Origin: Alteromonas antoniana
Lineage (GTDB): Bacteria; Pseudomonadota; Gammaproteobacteria; Enterobacterales; Alteromonadaceae
NCBI RefSeq assembly: GCF_019249295.1
Contig: NZ_JAESDH010000007.1
Coordinates: 1 to 64,000 of the forward strand
DNA: 64,000 nt
Reading direction: 5' to 3'
The notes beneath the pieces were generated by a model. It searched no databases. It was not told the origin of the DNA and was given only the letters and a program-made list of their open reading frames with translations. Of this stretch, positions 7,570 to 17,259 are shown one piece after another (within the stretch, counting starts at the first letter, position 1; each line of letters starts with the position of its first letter). The position numbers and the translations under genes are program-made.

Positions 7570-9543
7570 ATGCAAAATACGCAAACACATTCTCTCCCTT
7601 CACTTAAGGCAATAAGGCAGGCAATCAGTCAGGGGCAGCTGAACACTGCTCAAAGTATGATTGACACATTGCTATCTGAAAGCACTCTAGCGACGGGGCT
7701 GCGTACGGAGTGTCTATACATGCGGGCGGTGACACATCGACTGAATAAGCAGTACCAGCGCGCCATTGATGACATTAATGCGCTGTTATCGGTTCGTCCG
7801 GATCACGGCAGAGCATATCAGGAGCAGGCATACAGTTATAAAGCCCTGGGGAGTAATAAAGCCGCAGCCAAAGCATTCTACCAGGCTACACATTTTAATC
7901 CGGCATTGCTGGCGAGTTGGCAACAGCTGATTAGCATTTACAAGGAACAGGACAACCAGCAGGCGGTGTCACTAGCCAGTGAGCAAATCGCCTTTCTTGA
8001 GTCTTTACCAAAACCCATACTTGGGGCCCATGACTTAATGTACGACGGGCAGTTAGCGGCTGCAGACAGTTTGTGTCGAAAGTACCTCCAACAGCACAAA
8101 CATGACGCAGAGGCGATGGTGTTACTGGCTGAGATAGGAATGAAATTAAAGGCCTACTATGAGGCTGAATTTCTACTGGAAAGCTGTGTGGCTATTCATC
8201 CTGACCATGAAAGAGCCGCAGTGGCTTACCAGTCTGTGCTATCGAAGCTGGGTAAATTCCCTCAGGCCGAAGCATTTTGTCGTAAGCGCAGAGAACAGAA
8301 ACCCGGCGACATGTCAGTGTTAATGGCACACGCCTCTGCATTGGTGGGCATGGGCACATTAGAAGATGCCGAGGCTATTTATCATCAGTTACTCAGTGCG
8401 AATGAACAACGCCCCGCAGTGTGGCTGGCACTGGGCCATGCTCAGAAGGCAATGGGTAAGCGTGAGCTCGCAATCCGTGCGTACGAAACCGCTATTCGTT
8501 ATATGCCCGATTTTGGCGATGCTTACTGGAGCTTGGCAAATACGAAAACCTATACATTTTCTGACGACTTGTTGAAAGAAATGGAGACACTGGCTTCAGG
8601 TGACGGGCTCAGACTTGATGATTTGATTAACCTTTGTTTCGCGTTGGGTAAAGCTCACGAGGACAAAAAGAACATCGAAAAGTCCTTTGCCTATTATAAA
8701 AAAGGTAACGCACTTAAACATTCGACAACACAGTTTGATATCGCGCGCACTGAAGCGGCCATGGATGCGCAGAAAGAAGCCTGTCCGGCATCATTATTTA
8801 CCAGTAAATCCGGGTGTTCTGATCCGGCTCCAATTTTTATCGTCGGATTGCCGCGAGCAGGCTCGACTCTGCTTGAACAGATCCTGGCGTCGCATTCTCA
8901 GGTCGACGGCACGATGGAACTGCATGATATTCTGACCATTGCCTCGCGCATCAGTGGTCAGAAAACGCCATACCCGTATAACCTTCCATCGCTTAGTGAT
9001 GATCAATGCGAACAACTTGGAAGGCTATACATTGAACAGACCAGCGCATACCGACAAGGTGCCCCGTATTTCATTGATAAAATGCCCAATAACTTTATTC
9101 ATATCGGGTTGATAAAGCGCATTTTACCTAACGCAAAGATTATTGATGCGCGCAGACATCCTTTTGATTGTTGTTTCAGCGGGTACAAACAACTGTTTGG
9201 TGATGGCCAGGAGTTCAGTTACGGGCTGGAAGAAATAGGTCGGTACTACCGGGCTTACGTTGATTTGATGGATCACTGGCATAAGGTCCTGCCTGGTGAA
9301 ATACTCACAGTGCAGCATGAAGCATTGCTTGAAGACCTGGAAGGGCAGGTGAAAAGGCTGCTGGATTTCTGTGGGCTTCCCTTTGAAGAGGCTTGCCTGG
9401 CGTTTCATCAAACCCAGCGGGTCATCAAAACTCCAAGTTCTGAACAGGTAAGACAGCCTATTTACAAAACCGGGATGGGGCAATGGAAGCCTTTCGAAGC
9501 GCACCTGACACCACTTTTCGACGCGTTGCAGCAATATCCGTGA
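7570..9543 (+). CDS. TPR-repeat sulfotransferase family protein
   Basis: The protein (657 residues from the ATG at 7570; an ATG seven codons upstream overlaps the terminator tail and has no ribosome site) has two parts. Residues 1 to about 390 are tetratricopeptide-like helical repeats, visible in phrases such as DHGRAYQEQAYSYKALG and PAVWLALGHAQKAMGKR. The C-terminal part is a Sulfotransfer_3-like domain: the PAPS phosphate loop IFIVGLPRAGSTLLEQIL (about 420-440) and the 3'-phosphate motif DARRHPFDCCFSGYKQLF (about 526-543). It should transfer sulfate from PAPS to an unknown acceptor. No signal peptide is seen, so it is probably cytoplasmic. The association with a TonB receptor is recurrent in related bacteria, as far as I recall. 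Confidence 0.88.
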   Translation: MQNTQTHSLPSLKAIRQAISQGQLNTAQSMIDTLLSESTLATGLRTECLYMRAVTHRLNKQYQRAIDDINALLSVRPDHGRAYQEQAYSYKALGSNKAAAKAFYQATHFNPALLASWQQLISIYKEQDNQQAVSLASEQIAFLESLPKPILGAHDLMYDGQLAAADSLCRKYLQQHKHDAEAMVLLAEIGMKLKAYYEAEFLLESCVAIHPDHERAAVAYQSVLSKLGKFPQAEAFCRKRREQKPGDMSVLMAHASALVGMGTLEDAEAIYHQLLSANEQRPAVWLALGHAQKAMGKRELAIRAYETAIRYMPDFGDAYWSLANTKTYTFSDDLLKEMETLASGDGLRLDDLINLCFALGKAHEDKKNIEKSFAYYKKGNALKHSTTQFDIARTEAAMDAQKEACPASLFTSKSGCSDPAPIFIVGLPRAGSTLLEQILASHSQVDGTMELHDILTIASRISGQKTPYPYNLPSLSDDQCEQLGRLYIEQTSAYRQGAPYFIDKMPNNFIHIGLIKRILPNAKIIDARRHPFDCCFSGYKQLFGDGQEFSYGLEEIGRYYRAYVDLMDHWHKVLPGEILTVQHEALLEDLEGQVKRLLDFCGLPFEEACLAFHQTQRVIKTPSSEQVRQPIYKTGMGQWKPFEAHLTPLFDALQQYP

Positions 9544-9556
9544 AGGTAACAGGCAT

Positions 9557-9582
9557 AGGGAAGGCTTATTTGCACCTTCCCT
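9557..9582. terminator. Hairpin between convergent sulfotransferase and ppsR genes
   Basis: AGGGAAGG pairs with CCTTCCCT around a 10-nt loop. The following bases are only weakly T-rich on either strand, so this is a poor intrinsic terminator, but it sits where both converging genes need one. Confidence 0.4.
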
Positions 9583-9616
9583 TGCTCATTTGTGATCAAA
9601 ACAGCAGAGGCTGCGC

Positions 9617-10429
9617 TTAATACTTGCGGCGCTGCAAGCCGGTCTCTGCCAGAATTTTCGCGGAAATTTCTTCTACAGAGTATTTGGTACTGTTAAGGAA
9701 TGGGATCTTTTCTTTTCGATACAGATTTTCCACTTCCCGCAATTCCATTCGGCATTGCTGAATGGATGCATAGCGACTGTTGGCGCGGCGTTCTGAGCGT
9801 ATCTGGCTCAATCTCTCAGGATGAATTGTCAGGCCAAACAGCTTGTCTTTGAATCGCCGTAACGCCGGAGGCAATTTAAGCATGTCGCCCATGTCTTCTT
9901 CTGTAAACGGGTAGTTGGCGGCTTTGATACCGTATTGTAGTGCCAGATACAGGCTGGTTGGGGTTTTACCAGAACGCGATACCCCTACCAATATAATATC
10001 CGCCTCATGATAATTCTTCAGGTTAGAGCCATCGTCATTCGCCAGCGCATAGTTAACCGCCTCAATACGAATATCGTAGGTGGTTTCGTGAATACTGTGG
10101 GTACGATGTTTTTCTGGTTTTGATGGCACACCAAGCACTTTTTCCAGCGGCGCAACGAATTGGTCCAGGAAATTGTAATTTATCCCCACCGATTTGGAGA
10201 TAATTTTGCGCACATCTACATTCACAATTGTATAAAAAACGAGCGGTCTTTCGCCGGTGTCTTGAAAACTTTCAGATATTTTTTCTAAAACCTTGTAGGC
10301 ATGTTCCTCAGTTTCGACAAATGGAATCGTTTTGTGATTGAACTGAACCGGGAACAGAGAAAGCAGGGCGTGGCCAAAGACCTCTGAAGTAATCGCTGTA
10401 CCGTCTGAAATATAAAAAGCTGTACGCAC
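9617..10429 (-). CDS. ppsR: PEP synthase regulatory protein PpsR (bifunctional kinase/pyrophosphorylase)
   Basis: This DUF299-family enzyme inactivates PEP synthase by ADP-dependent phosphorylation of a threonine and reactivates it by phosphate-dependent removal. The 270-residue product has the family start AFYISDGTAITSEVFGHALL and the P-loop GVSRSGKTPTS (149-159), followed by YLALQYGIKAANYPF. The GTG start is supported by AAGGA seven bases upstream. It is divergent from its target ppsA across a short region that holds a HexR-like palindrome, so both may share control. Confidence 0.94.
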   Translation of the reverse strand: MRTAFYISDGTAITSEVFGHALLSLFPVQFNHKTIPFVETEEHAYKVLEKISESFQDTGERPLVFYTIVNVDVRKIISKSVGINYNFLDQFVAPLEKVLGVPSKPEKHRTHSIHETTYDIRIEAVNYALANDDGSNLKNYHEADIILVGVSRSGKTPTSLYLALQYGIKAANYPFTEEDMGDMLKLPPALRRFKDKLFGLTIHPERLSQIRSERRANSRYASIQQCRMELREVENLYRKEKIPFLNSTKYSVEEISAKILAETGLQRRKY

Positions 10430-10448
10430 AACATTTCCTTAACTTTGT

Positions 10449-10463
10449 TGTAAATTTATTACG
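10449..10463. promoter_or_regulatory. Candidate HexR operator, ppsR/ppsA
   Basis: TGTAAATTTATTACG is a near-palindrome matching the HexR operator pattern TGTAAT-rich-ATTACA known from Shewanella and relatives. It lies between the two divergent starts. The same pattern recurs at four other places in this window, always near central-carbon genes. Confidence 0.68.
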
Positions 10464-10528
10464 AAAGCATAAAAAATTTTACTTTCTAATTTTCCCCATT
10501 CTAAGATGGTTTCGTGGAAAAGCTAGTC

Positions 10529-10621
10529 GTGTCGAGACGTTACGACTGCAAGCTTCTCACTGTACCCTACACGCCCGCTTCGGTGGGCGACACTTTTAAA
10601 AAAAGCTTGGAGGCTTTGGCA
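10529..10621 (+). promoter_or_regulatory. Structured 5' leader of ppsA
   Basis: Just upstream of the chosen start lies a seven-pair hairpin with a UUCG loop (10572-10589). CAAGCTT (10549-10555) can pair with AAGCTTG (10603-10609), whose last base is the first G of the Shine-Dalgarno GGAGG (10609-10613). GTGTCG (10529-10534) can instead pair with CGACAC (10588-10593). The leader could therefore fold into forms that differ in ribosome access. No known riboswitch class was recognised. Confidence 0.4.
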
Positions 10622-12994
10622 GTGCAAGAATACGTACTTTGGTATCAAGAGTTGGGCATGCATGATGTCGGTCGCGTAGGCGGCAAAAATGCATCGTTGG
10701 GGGAAATGATCTCCAATTTGGCAAATGCCGGCGTTCAGGTGCCAGGTGGGTTTGCTACCACCGCAGAGGCATTTAATGAATTTCTCGAACAAAGTGGTTT
10801 AGAAGCGAAAATTCATCAGGTGCTTGATTCACTGGACGTGGATGATGTGGGCGCGCTGACCGAAGCAGGCAGAAATATTCGCCAGTGGATCATCGACACG
10901 CCGTTCCAGCCAGCATTGGAAGAGGCTATTAAGTCCTCATTCGACACGCTGCAAGGCGACGCGGGAGATGAAGCATCGTTTGCGGTACGCTCTTCAGCGA
11001 CAGCGGAAGATATGCCGGATGCGTCTTTCGCTGGCCAGCAGGAAACCTTCCTGAATGTGAAAGGCTATGATTCAGTGATGGTCGCCATTAAACATGTGTT
11101 CGCCTCATTGTTTAATGACCGTGCTATTTCGTACCGTGTTCACCAGGGCTACGACCACAAAGGTGTGGCGCTCTCCGCAGGTATTCAGCGCATGGTACGT
11201 AGCGACATCGCTTCTTCAGGTGTTATGTTCACCATCGATACGGAATCGGGCTTTGAAGATGTGGTATTCGTCACCAGTTCATTCGGTCTGGGCGAAATGG
11301 TGGTGCAGGGGGCGGTTAACCCTGACGAATTCTATGTACACAAACCAACGCTGGACAAAGGCCTGCCGTCGATTGTTAGACGTAACCTGGGCAGCAAGCT
11401 GACTAAGATGATTTACTCTGACGATCAGAGCCATGGTAAGCAGGTATCCATTGTTGATATTGAGAAGCAGGATTCCATGCGCTTCTCGCTGACTGACGAT
11501 GAAGTGATGGAATTGGCTAAGCAAGCCGTGATCATCGAAAAGCACTACAAGCGTCCGATGGATATTGAGTGGGCGAAAGATGGCGTAGATGGCAAGCTTT
11601 ATATCGTTCAGGCGCGCCCTGAAACGGTTCGCAGCCGCGAGGACAGCCAGAGCATCGAGCGTTTCCAGTTAAAAGGCGAAAGCAACATCGTTTGTGAAGG
11701 CCGTGCCATCGGTCATAAAATTGGTGCCGGTGAAGCGAAAGTGCTTGGCTCAATTGAAGAGATGGACAAAATTCAGGCCGGTGATGTGCTGGTTACTGAC
11801 ATGACCGACCCGGATTGGGAACCGATCATGAAAAAGGCCTCCGCGATCGTTACCAACCGGGGCGGGCGTACCTGTCACGCTGCCATTATTGCACGTGAAT
11901 TAGGTATTCCGGCGGTTGTTGGTTGCGGTAACGCCACAGACTCTATCGCCAACGGTGACAAGATTACTGTGTCTTGTGCTGAGGGCGATACAGGCTATAT
12001 TTATGGCGCTGAGCTTGAGTTCGACGTGGTTACCTCGCGTATCGACTCAATGCCTGACTTGCCTCTGAAAGTCATGATGAACGTAGGTAACCCGGACCGC
12101 GCATTCGATTTTGCACGTCTGCCTAACGAAGGTGTCGGACTTGCCCGTCTTGAATTCATTATCAACCGCATGATTGGCGTTCACCCGAAAGCGCTGCTTA
12201 ACTTCGACGACCAGCCGGAAGAATTAAAAGAAGAAATCAGCGACATGATCGCTGGCTACGACTCGCCGACTGAGTTTTACATTGAAAAGCTGGTTGAGGG
12301 GATCGCATCGATTGGCGCGGCATTCTCACCGAAGAAAGTTATCGTACGTATGTCTGACTTTAAGTCTAACGAGTACTTTAACCTGGTGGGCGGATACCAG
12401 TACGAGCCTGATGAAGAAAACCCGATGCTGGGTTTCCGCGGTGCCAGCCGTTATATCTCTGAAGACTTCCGTGACTGTTTTGCGCTGGAGTGTGAAGCGA
12501 TCAAACGTGTACGCGGTAAAATGGGGCTGACCAATGTTGAGATCATGATCCCGTTCGTGCGAACAGTGGACGAAGGAAAACAGGTCATAGAGCTGTTGAA
12601 AGAAGAAGGGCTGGTGCAGGGAGAGAACGGCCTGCGCGTTATTATGATGTGCGAACTGCCGTCCAATGCCTTGCTGGCAGATAAGTTCCTGGACATCTTT
12701 GATGGCTTCTCTATTGGTTCTAACGACCTGACACAGCTGACGCTGGGTCTGGACCGAGATTCCGGCCTGATTGCCCACCTGTTTGAAGAGCGTGATGAAG
12801 CAGTAAAAGCGCTGTTGTCTATGGCTATCCGGGCTGCTAAGGCGCGCGGCAAGTACGTGGGAATTTGTGGTCAGGGTCCGTCAGATCATGAAGACTTTGC
12901 TGCCTGGCTGGTAAAAGAGGGGATTGATTCTGTATCCCTGAATCCTGACACAGTAGTAGAGACCTGGTTATACCTGGCAGAAAACCACGGTTAA
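10622..12994 (+). CDS. ppsA: Phosphoenolpyruvate synthase
   Basis: PpsA makes PEP, AMP and phosphate from pyruvate and ATP, the entry step of gluconeogenesis from pyruvate. The GTG at 10622 is chosen because GGAGG stands eight bases upstream and the product (790 residues) then begins [20 protein letters not shown], aligning with the E. coli enzyme (792 residues); an open extension of 36 codons upstream is unlike the family. The ATP-grasp N-terminal domain shows [20 protein letters not shown], the swivelling domain carries the phosphohistidine in [19 protein letters not shown] (His419), and the C-terminal PEP/pyruvate domain has the motif [10 protein letters not shown] with a late CGQGPSD. A terminator follows. 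Confidence 0.96.
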   Translation: MQEYVLWYQELGMHDVGRVGGKNASLGEMISNLANAGVQVPGGFATTAEAFNEFLEQSGLEAKIHQVLDSLDVDDVGALTEAGRNIRQWIIDTPFQPALEEAIKSSFDTLQGDAGDEASFAVRSSATAEDMPDASFAGQQETFLNVKGYDSVMVAIKHVFASLFNDRAISYRVHQGYDHKGVALSAGIQRMVRSDIASSGVMFTIDTESGFEDVVFVTSSFGLGEMVVQGAVNPDEFYVHKPTLDKGLPSIVRRNLGSKLTKMIYSDDQSHGKQVSIVDIEKQDSMRFSLTDDEVMELAKQAVIIEKHYKRPMDIEWAKDGVDGKLYIVQARPETVRSREDSQSIERFQLKGESNIVCEGRAIGHKIGAGEAKVLGSIEEMDKIQAGDVLVTDMTDPDWEPIMKKASAIVTNRGGRTCHAAIIARELGIPAVVGCGNATDSIANGDKITVSCAEGDTGYIYGAELEFDVVTSRIDSMPDLPLKVMMNVGNPDRAFDFARLPNEGVGLARLEFIINRMIGVHPKALLNFDDQPEELKEEISDMIAGYDSPTEFYIEKLVEGIASIGAAFSPKKVIVRMSDFKSNEYFNLVGGYQYEPDEENPMLGFRGASRYISEDFRDCFALECEAIKRVRGKMGLTNVEIMIPFVRTVDEGKQVIELLKEEGLVQGENGLRVIMMCELPSNALLADKFLDIFDGFSIGSNDLTQLTLGLDRDSGLIAHLFEERDEAVKALLSMAIRAAKARGKYVGICGQGPSDHEDFAAWLVKEGIDSVSLNPDTVVETWLYLAENHG

Positions 12995-13393
12995 CGCACA
13001 ACACCATTTCGGATGATTAAGTCCTGATAAAAAAGCCGCACTTGCGGCTTTTTTTATTGTGTATTCACGCCAGATGGCGCAAGCGGGCCTTAGGTGTCAA
13101 CTTACAGGCTCCCAGTGGGTAATCCTGTAGGACTAACGCTCGCAATTCGCTTTTGTTTTTTTAAGACGTAAAAAGGAGAGGATGTTTTGCTTTGGCGATA
13201 GCGTGTAATCGCAGCTTCCTCAGGTCTTTCCCTTGGAAAACCATTTATCGATATCGTAGCGCTGAAAACGGTGTTTTGGCTGTGAGGGCAAAGCAACAAA
13301 AGGACGTGGCTGCATCAGAAACACAGTATACCTGACCCGGTTCAGAGGGCCACGAAAGTGCAGTATGGGCGATACGTTAGCCCCACACCAATA
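12995..13393. other. Intergenic stretch after ppsA
   Basis: About 400 bp without a supported gene. It contains the ppsA terminator near its left end; nothing else was recognised. A 65-codon open frame on the minus strand (13102-13299) has no family features or ribosome site. Confidence 0.6.
13029..13055 (+). terminator. ppsA terminator
   Basis: AAAAAGCCGC and GCGGCTTTTT form a stem around a short loop, followed by T residues. Confidence 0.9.
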
Positions 13394-13582
13394 TCAGCCT
13401 TTCGGCCTTGCCTTGTAGATATCGTAAAGATGCACACCAAGACCACCAATGATGCCGCCAATAATGGCATTTACCAACAGCAGAAAGGATTCGGTAATAG
13501 GCTGACTTTGAAAGTACAGAGACTGAAAAATCAGAAAGCCGGTAATTATCAGCAGTAACGCGATGACTTTTATAGCAATCAT
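13394..13582 (-). CDS. Small two-helix membrane protein of unknown function
   Basis: A 62-residue product with two membrane segments: IAIKVIALLLIITGFLIF at the start and a glycine-rich helix AIIGGIIGGLGVHLYDIY near the end, closed by a short basic tail. The ATG at 13582 is preferred over a TTG two codons upstream because AAAGGA lies six bases before it. I do not recognise a named family. A 7-bp tandem repeat lies about 35 bp upstream, in the likely promoter. Codon use is like that of the neighbours, which supports a real gene. Confidence 0.6.
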   Translation of the reverse strand: MIAIKVIALLLIITGFLIFQSLYFQSQPITESFLLLVNAIIGGIIGGLGVHLYDIYKARPKG

Positions 13583-13615
13583 TGGCAATCCTTTGAATCG
13601 GTAAATAATCTGGTA

Positions 13616-13650
13616 CGCTAAACGCTAAACGCTAAACGCTAAACGCTAAA
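13616..13650. repeat. Heptanucleotide tandem repeat, five copies of CGCTAAA
   Basis: Five perfect copies, then CGCGACACGCGCG. It is upstream of the small membrane protein gene on the minus strand. A 7-bp unit changes spacing by non-helical steps, so copy-number slippage could alter promoter strength. Confidence 0.95.
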
Positions 13651-13783
13651 CGCGACACGCGCGCGACGTAATCTATCGAACGCGGTAGACACAAATTATT
13701 ACGATGCGACAATACTGAAGGTTTAGTTTTATCTTACTGATAACAGACGAGAACCGTCTGCCGTCTTCCGATGGGCGTAGCTG

Positions 13784-13999
13784 TTAACGAAGTTTTCTGG
13801 CCAGCAAAAAACGGTCAATGCGTCTGGCCGAGCGTGACATGCCGGTTTGACAGTGACGCAACCAGCCTCTGGCGCGAGGCCAGTCGTAACTTAACAGCAC
13901 CAGCCCACCCAGAACGAATAAAATAGAGCCCGGTAGTAATGTAAAGATAACCCCCGCTGTGAAGAGCAGCGCGCCAAGCGTCAGTCGAATTGCTTTCAT
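13784..13999 (-). CDS. PGPGW-type small transmembrane protein
   Basis: The 71-residue product has two close membrane segments (residues about 5-20 and 24-38), with the loop LLPGSILFVLGGLVLL, then WPRARGWLR and a basic tail ending LLARKLR. This matches the pattern of the PGPGW putative membrane family, although the core here reads LPGS rather than PGPG, so the assignment is tentative. Function is unknown. It stands alone between the small membrane gene and ydiJ. Confidence 0.6.
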   Translation of the reverse strand: MKAIRLTLGALLFTAGVIFTLLPGSILFVLGGLVLLSYDWPRARGWLRHCQTGMSRSARRIDRFLLARKLR

Positions 14000-14190
14000 A
14001 GGTTTACCGGTTCCAAAATTCTGTCAGAGGATACTTTGTCAGTCATAGCGTGCAATGCCAAGTGCGCAGTTGTAAGTATTTGTATCAGAATGAACAAAGT
14101 TTAAGCGTAATTAATATAAAAATCCCCCTTATCGCTAGAGACTGCCGGGCTCGCTAGGTATACTTGTTTTCCTGTTTTCAGAGGAGGTTG

Positions 14191-17100
14191 GTGTCTTTGA
14201 GTCTTCCACGTGTTGAACCACAGCAAAGTGTATCCGAGCATTATCTGCGTTATCTTGACGCGCTTGGCGAGTCGTCTTTTTGCGGAGACATTGAATACAG
14301 TTACGGCAGCCGTCTTGCCGTGGCAACTGACAACTCTGTGTATCAAAAATTGCCACAGGCGGTCGTGTTTCCTAAATCGAAAGCCGATTTACGGTGCCTT
14401 GGTGAATTGGCTAATCAACATCCTGAGATAAAATTTTCAGCGCGTGGCGGCGGCACCGGAACCAACGGACAAAGTCTCACTGACGGTATAGTGGTGGATA
14501 TTTCCCGTCACATGAACCGGGTGCTGGAAATCAATATTGATGAAGGCTGGGTGAGAGTAGAGGCCGGGGTAGTTAAAGATCAGCTCAACGATGCGCTGCG
14601 TCCCCATGGTTTCTTCTTTTCTCCGGACTTGTCTACCAGCAATCGCGCCACCATCGGCGGCATGATCAGTACCGATGCATCAGGGCAGGGCTCGCTGGTA
14701 TACGGTAAAACCAGTGATCATGTTTTAGGACTTACTTCGGTACTTGCAAACGGTGAAGAGCTTATCACCACGCCAATGGATGTAGATGACGCGCGCAAGC
14801 GCAGCCAGCGAAGCGATACCCTTGGCCGAATTCTCAGACAGGTAATAGCGACATCGGTAGACAAACGCGATGAAATTATCGCGAAGTTCCCACGCATGAA
14901 CCGCTTTCTGACCGGCTATGATCTTGAACACGCTTACGATGCCGATAATCAGAAAATTGATATCAGCCGGTTGATAACCGGCTCGGAAGGCTCTCTGGCG
15001 ATGGTTGCTGAAGCCACATTATCGCTTACTCCTATCGCGACCCATAAGGCGTTGGTTAACATTAAGTACGACTCTTTCGAGTCAGCACTTCGTCATGCGC
15101 CAAGGATGGTAGCGGCAAACGCAACGTCAGTGGAAACTGTAGACAGCAAGGTTCTGAACCTGGCAAAAACTGACATTATCTGGCACTCCATTGCAGATCT
15201 CATCACCGATGTGCCTGATAAAACGTTACTTGGCCTGAATATGGTCGAGTATAACAGTAATGATGAAGCGGAAATAAAAGCCCGGATTGACACCCTTGAA
15301 GAAGAGCTTAGCCGGGCAGCGGAAAGCGGCGAGTATGGGGTGATTGGTTATCAGGTAACGTTCGATAAAGCCGATATTGGCCGGATTTACGCTATGCGTA
15401 AAAAAGCCGTCGGACTGCTGGGCAAAACGAAGGGCAGCCAGAAACCTATCGCGTTTGCTGAAGATACCGCTGTGCCGCCGGAAAACCTGGCCGACTTTAT
15501 TATGGAGTTTCGTGACCTGCTTGACTCTCATGGCTTGAAATATGGCATGTTTGGTCATGTCGACGCGGGCGTATTGCACGTTCGCCCTGCACTGGATCTG
15601 TGTGATATCGAGCAGGAAAAACTGATGCACCGTATCTCAGATGAGGTAGTCGCGCTGGTAGCGAAGTATGGCGGTCTGATGTGGGGCGAGCATGGTAAAG
15701 GTTTTCGCAGCGAATACGGGCCGGAATTCTTTGGCGAGTCGCTGTTTGCAGAATTACGCAAAATTAAAGGCGCATTTGACCCGGGGAATAAGATGAACCC
15801 CGGGAAGATCTGCACGCCACTTGCCAGCAATGATGAGCTGGTAAAGGTGAGCGATACCAAACGCGCAACATTCGACAGAACGATTCCGGTAGCCTTTAAA
15901 TCGGCGTTTGCGCCAGCGATGGAGTGCAACGGTAACGGGTTGTGTTTCAATTACGACACCAGCTCGCCAATGTGTCCGTCCAGTAAAATTACCCGTGACC
16001 GCCGCCATAGTCCGAAGGGCCGGGCAGGACTGATCCGTGAATGGATCCGGTTGTTAGGGGAGTCTGGTATTGAAACCGCGAAGCTCAGTGCCGATAACTT
16101 CCGCACATCGTTTATTCAGCGTTGGAAAAATACCCGCAGTAGCGAGGCTGACTTCTCCCATGAAGTGATGGATGCCATGAATGGCTGTCTGGCGTGCAAA
16201 TCCTGCTCCAGTCAGTGCCCTGTGAAGGTAGACGTGCCTGAATTCAGAGCCACATTTTTATCGATATATTATCAGCGATACCTGCGTCCGCAAAAAGATT
16301 ACATGGTGGCCAATATCGAGCGCATGGCCCCGTTAATGGCTAAGATGCCCACCGTTGTGAACTTCTTTCTTCGTCGTAAAATTGTCGCTGGGTTAATTGA
16401 AAAACAAATCGGTTACGTTGATACGCCACTGTTGTCGTCACCGGTGCTTACCAAGCGTGTAGAACATACCGCTGAACCCTTTGATATGGCCAGGTTGTCA
16501 TCGCTCAGTGAGAGTGAAAGGGAGAAGTACGTGTTGATCGTACAGGATCCGTTCACCAGCTTTTACGATGCTCAGGTTGTCGCAGACTTCACCAGCCTGG
16601 TGCGCGAGATGGGCTATCGGCCGGTATTGTTGCCATTTAAACCCAATGGAAAACCTGAGCATGTGAAAGGCTTCCTGAAGCGATTCGCTGACACGGCGGC
16701 GTCAACAGCGTCGTTTTTGAATAACGTCGCGTCGCTCAATATTCCCATGGTCGGTGTCGATGCCTCGCTTGTGCTTTGCTACCGGGATGAATATGTCAAA
16801 GCCTTAGGTAAACAAAGAGGCGAATTTACCGTACTTGCGGTCCATGAATGGCTTGAGACACTTCCCGACACCCGTTGGGAGCGTGATGTGGAAACGTCCA
16901 CCAACGAGTCGCCTATGGCACTGTTTACGCACTGCACTGAGAAGACGGCGTTACCCACGTCAGAGAAGCTGTGGCAGACCTTGTTCGCAAGGGTTGGCCA
17001 ACCTGTCGACATCGTCGGTGTAGGATGTTGCGGTATGGCTGGCACATATGGCCACGAAGCCGACCAAAAGCAAAATTCAATGGGGATCTATGCACTAAGC

Positions 17101-17247
17101 TGGGAACAAGCTGTCCGCCGTTATTCGCCGGAACAGGTGATGGCAACGGGCTATTCCTGTCGAAGTCAGGTAGACCGCATTGAAAATTTTAAACCTCAGC
17201 ACCCTTTGCAGGCGTTGCTGGCATGTATAAGAAAAACAACACGCTAA
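14191..17247 (+). CDS. ydiJ: FAD/[4Fe-4S] D-2-hydroxyglutarate dehydrogenase, YdiJ family
   Basis: This is a long fusion of a GlcD-like flavin domain and a GlpC-like iron-sulfur domain. Visible parts are the FAD loop FSARGGGTGTNGQSL and TIGGMISTDASGQGSLVYGK, the FAD C-terminal YGMFGHVDAGVLHVRP with GEHGKGFRSEYGPEFFG, then CNGNGLCFN with MCPSSK, the cluster CLACKSCSSQCPVKVD, and the CCG-domain motif VGCCGMAGTYGHE near the end. E. coli YdiJ, the same size (1018 residues), oxidises D-2-hydroxyglutarate to 2-oxoglutarate. AGAGGAGG directly precedes the region; GTG at 14191 gives 1018 residues, and TTG at 14197 is an equally possible start. DUF4826 follows 12 bp downstream. Confidence 0.93.
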   Translation: MSLSLPRVEPQQSVSEHYLRYLDALGESSFCGDIEYSYGSRLAVATDNSVYQKLPQAVVFPKSKADLRCLGELANQHPEIKFSARGGGTGTNGQSLTDGIVVDISRHMNRVLEINIDEGWVRVEAGVVKDQLNDALRPHGFFFSPDLSTSNRATIGGMISTDASGQGSLVYGKTSDHVLGLTSVLANGEELITTPMDVDDARKRSQRSDTLGRILRQVIATSVDKRDEIIAKFPRMNRFLTGYDLEHAYDADNQKIDISRLITGSEGSLAMVAEATLSLTPIATHKALVNIKYDSFESALRHAPRMVAANATSVETVDSKVLNLAKTDIIWHSIADLITDVPDKTLLGLNMVEYNSNDEAEIKARIDTLEEELSRAAESGEYGVIGYQVTFDKADIGRIYAMRKKAVGLLGKTKGSQKPIAFAEDTAVPPENLADFIMEFRDLLDSHGLKYGMFGHVDAGVLHVRPALDLCDIEQEKLMHRISDEVVALVAKYGGLMWGEHGKGFRSEYGPEFFGESLFAELRKIKGAFDPGNKMNPGKICTPLASNDELVKVSDTKRATFDRTIPVAFKSAFAPAMECNGNGLCFNYDTSSPMCPSSKITRDRRHSPKGRAGLIREWIRLLGESGIETAKLSADNFRTSFIQRWKNTRSSEADFSHEVMDAMNGCLACKSCSSQCPVKVDVPEFRATFLSIYYQRYLRPQKDYMVANIERMAPLMAKMPTVVNFFLRRKIVAGLIEKQIGYVDTPLLSSPVLTKRVEHTAEPFDMARLSSLSESEREKYVLIVQDPFTSFYDAQVVADFTSLVREMGYRPVLLPFKPNGKPEHVKGFLKRFADTAASTASFLNNVASLNIPMVGVDASLVLCYRDEYVKALGKQRGEFTVLAVHEWLETLPDTRWERDVETSTNESPMALFTHCTEKTALPTSEKLWQTLFARVGQPVDIVGVGCCGMAGTYGHEADQKQNSMGIYALSWEQAVRRYSPEQVMATGYSCRSQVDRIENFKPQHPLQALLACIRKTTR

Positions 17248-17259
17248 ATTGGAATAACT

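Noticed and set aside
10514..10621. ppsA start at the GTG 10514
   Set aside because: The extra 36 residues do not match the family and GGAGG is placed for the start at 10622.
13102..13299. 65-codon open frame on the minus strand after ppsA
   Set aside because: No family features, no ribosome site, and unlike its neighbours in composition.
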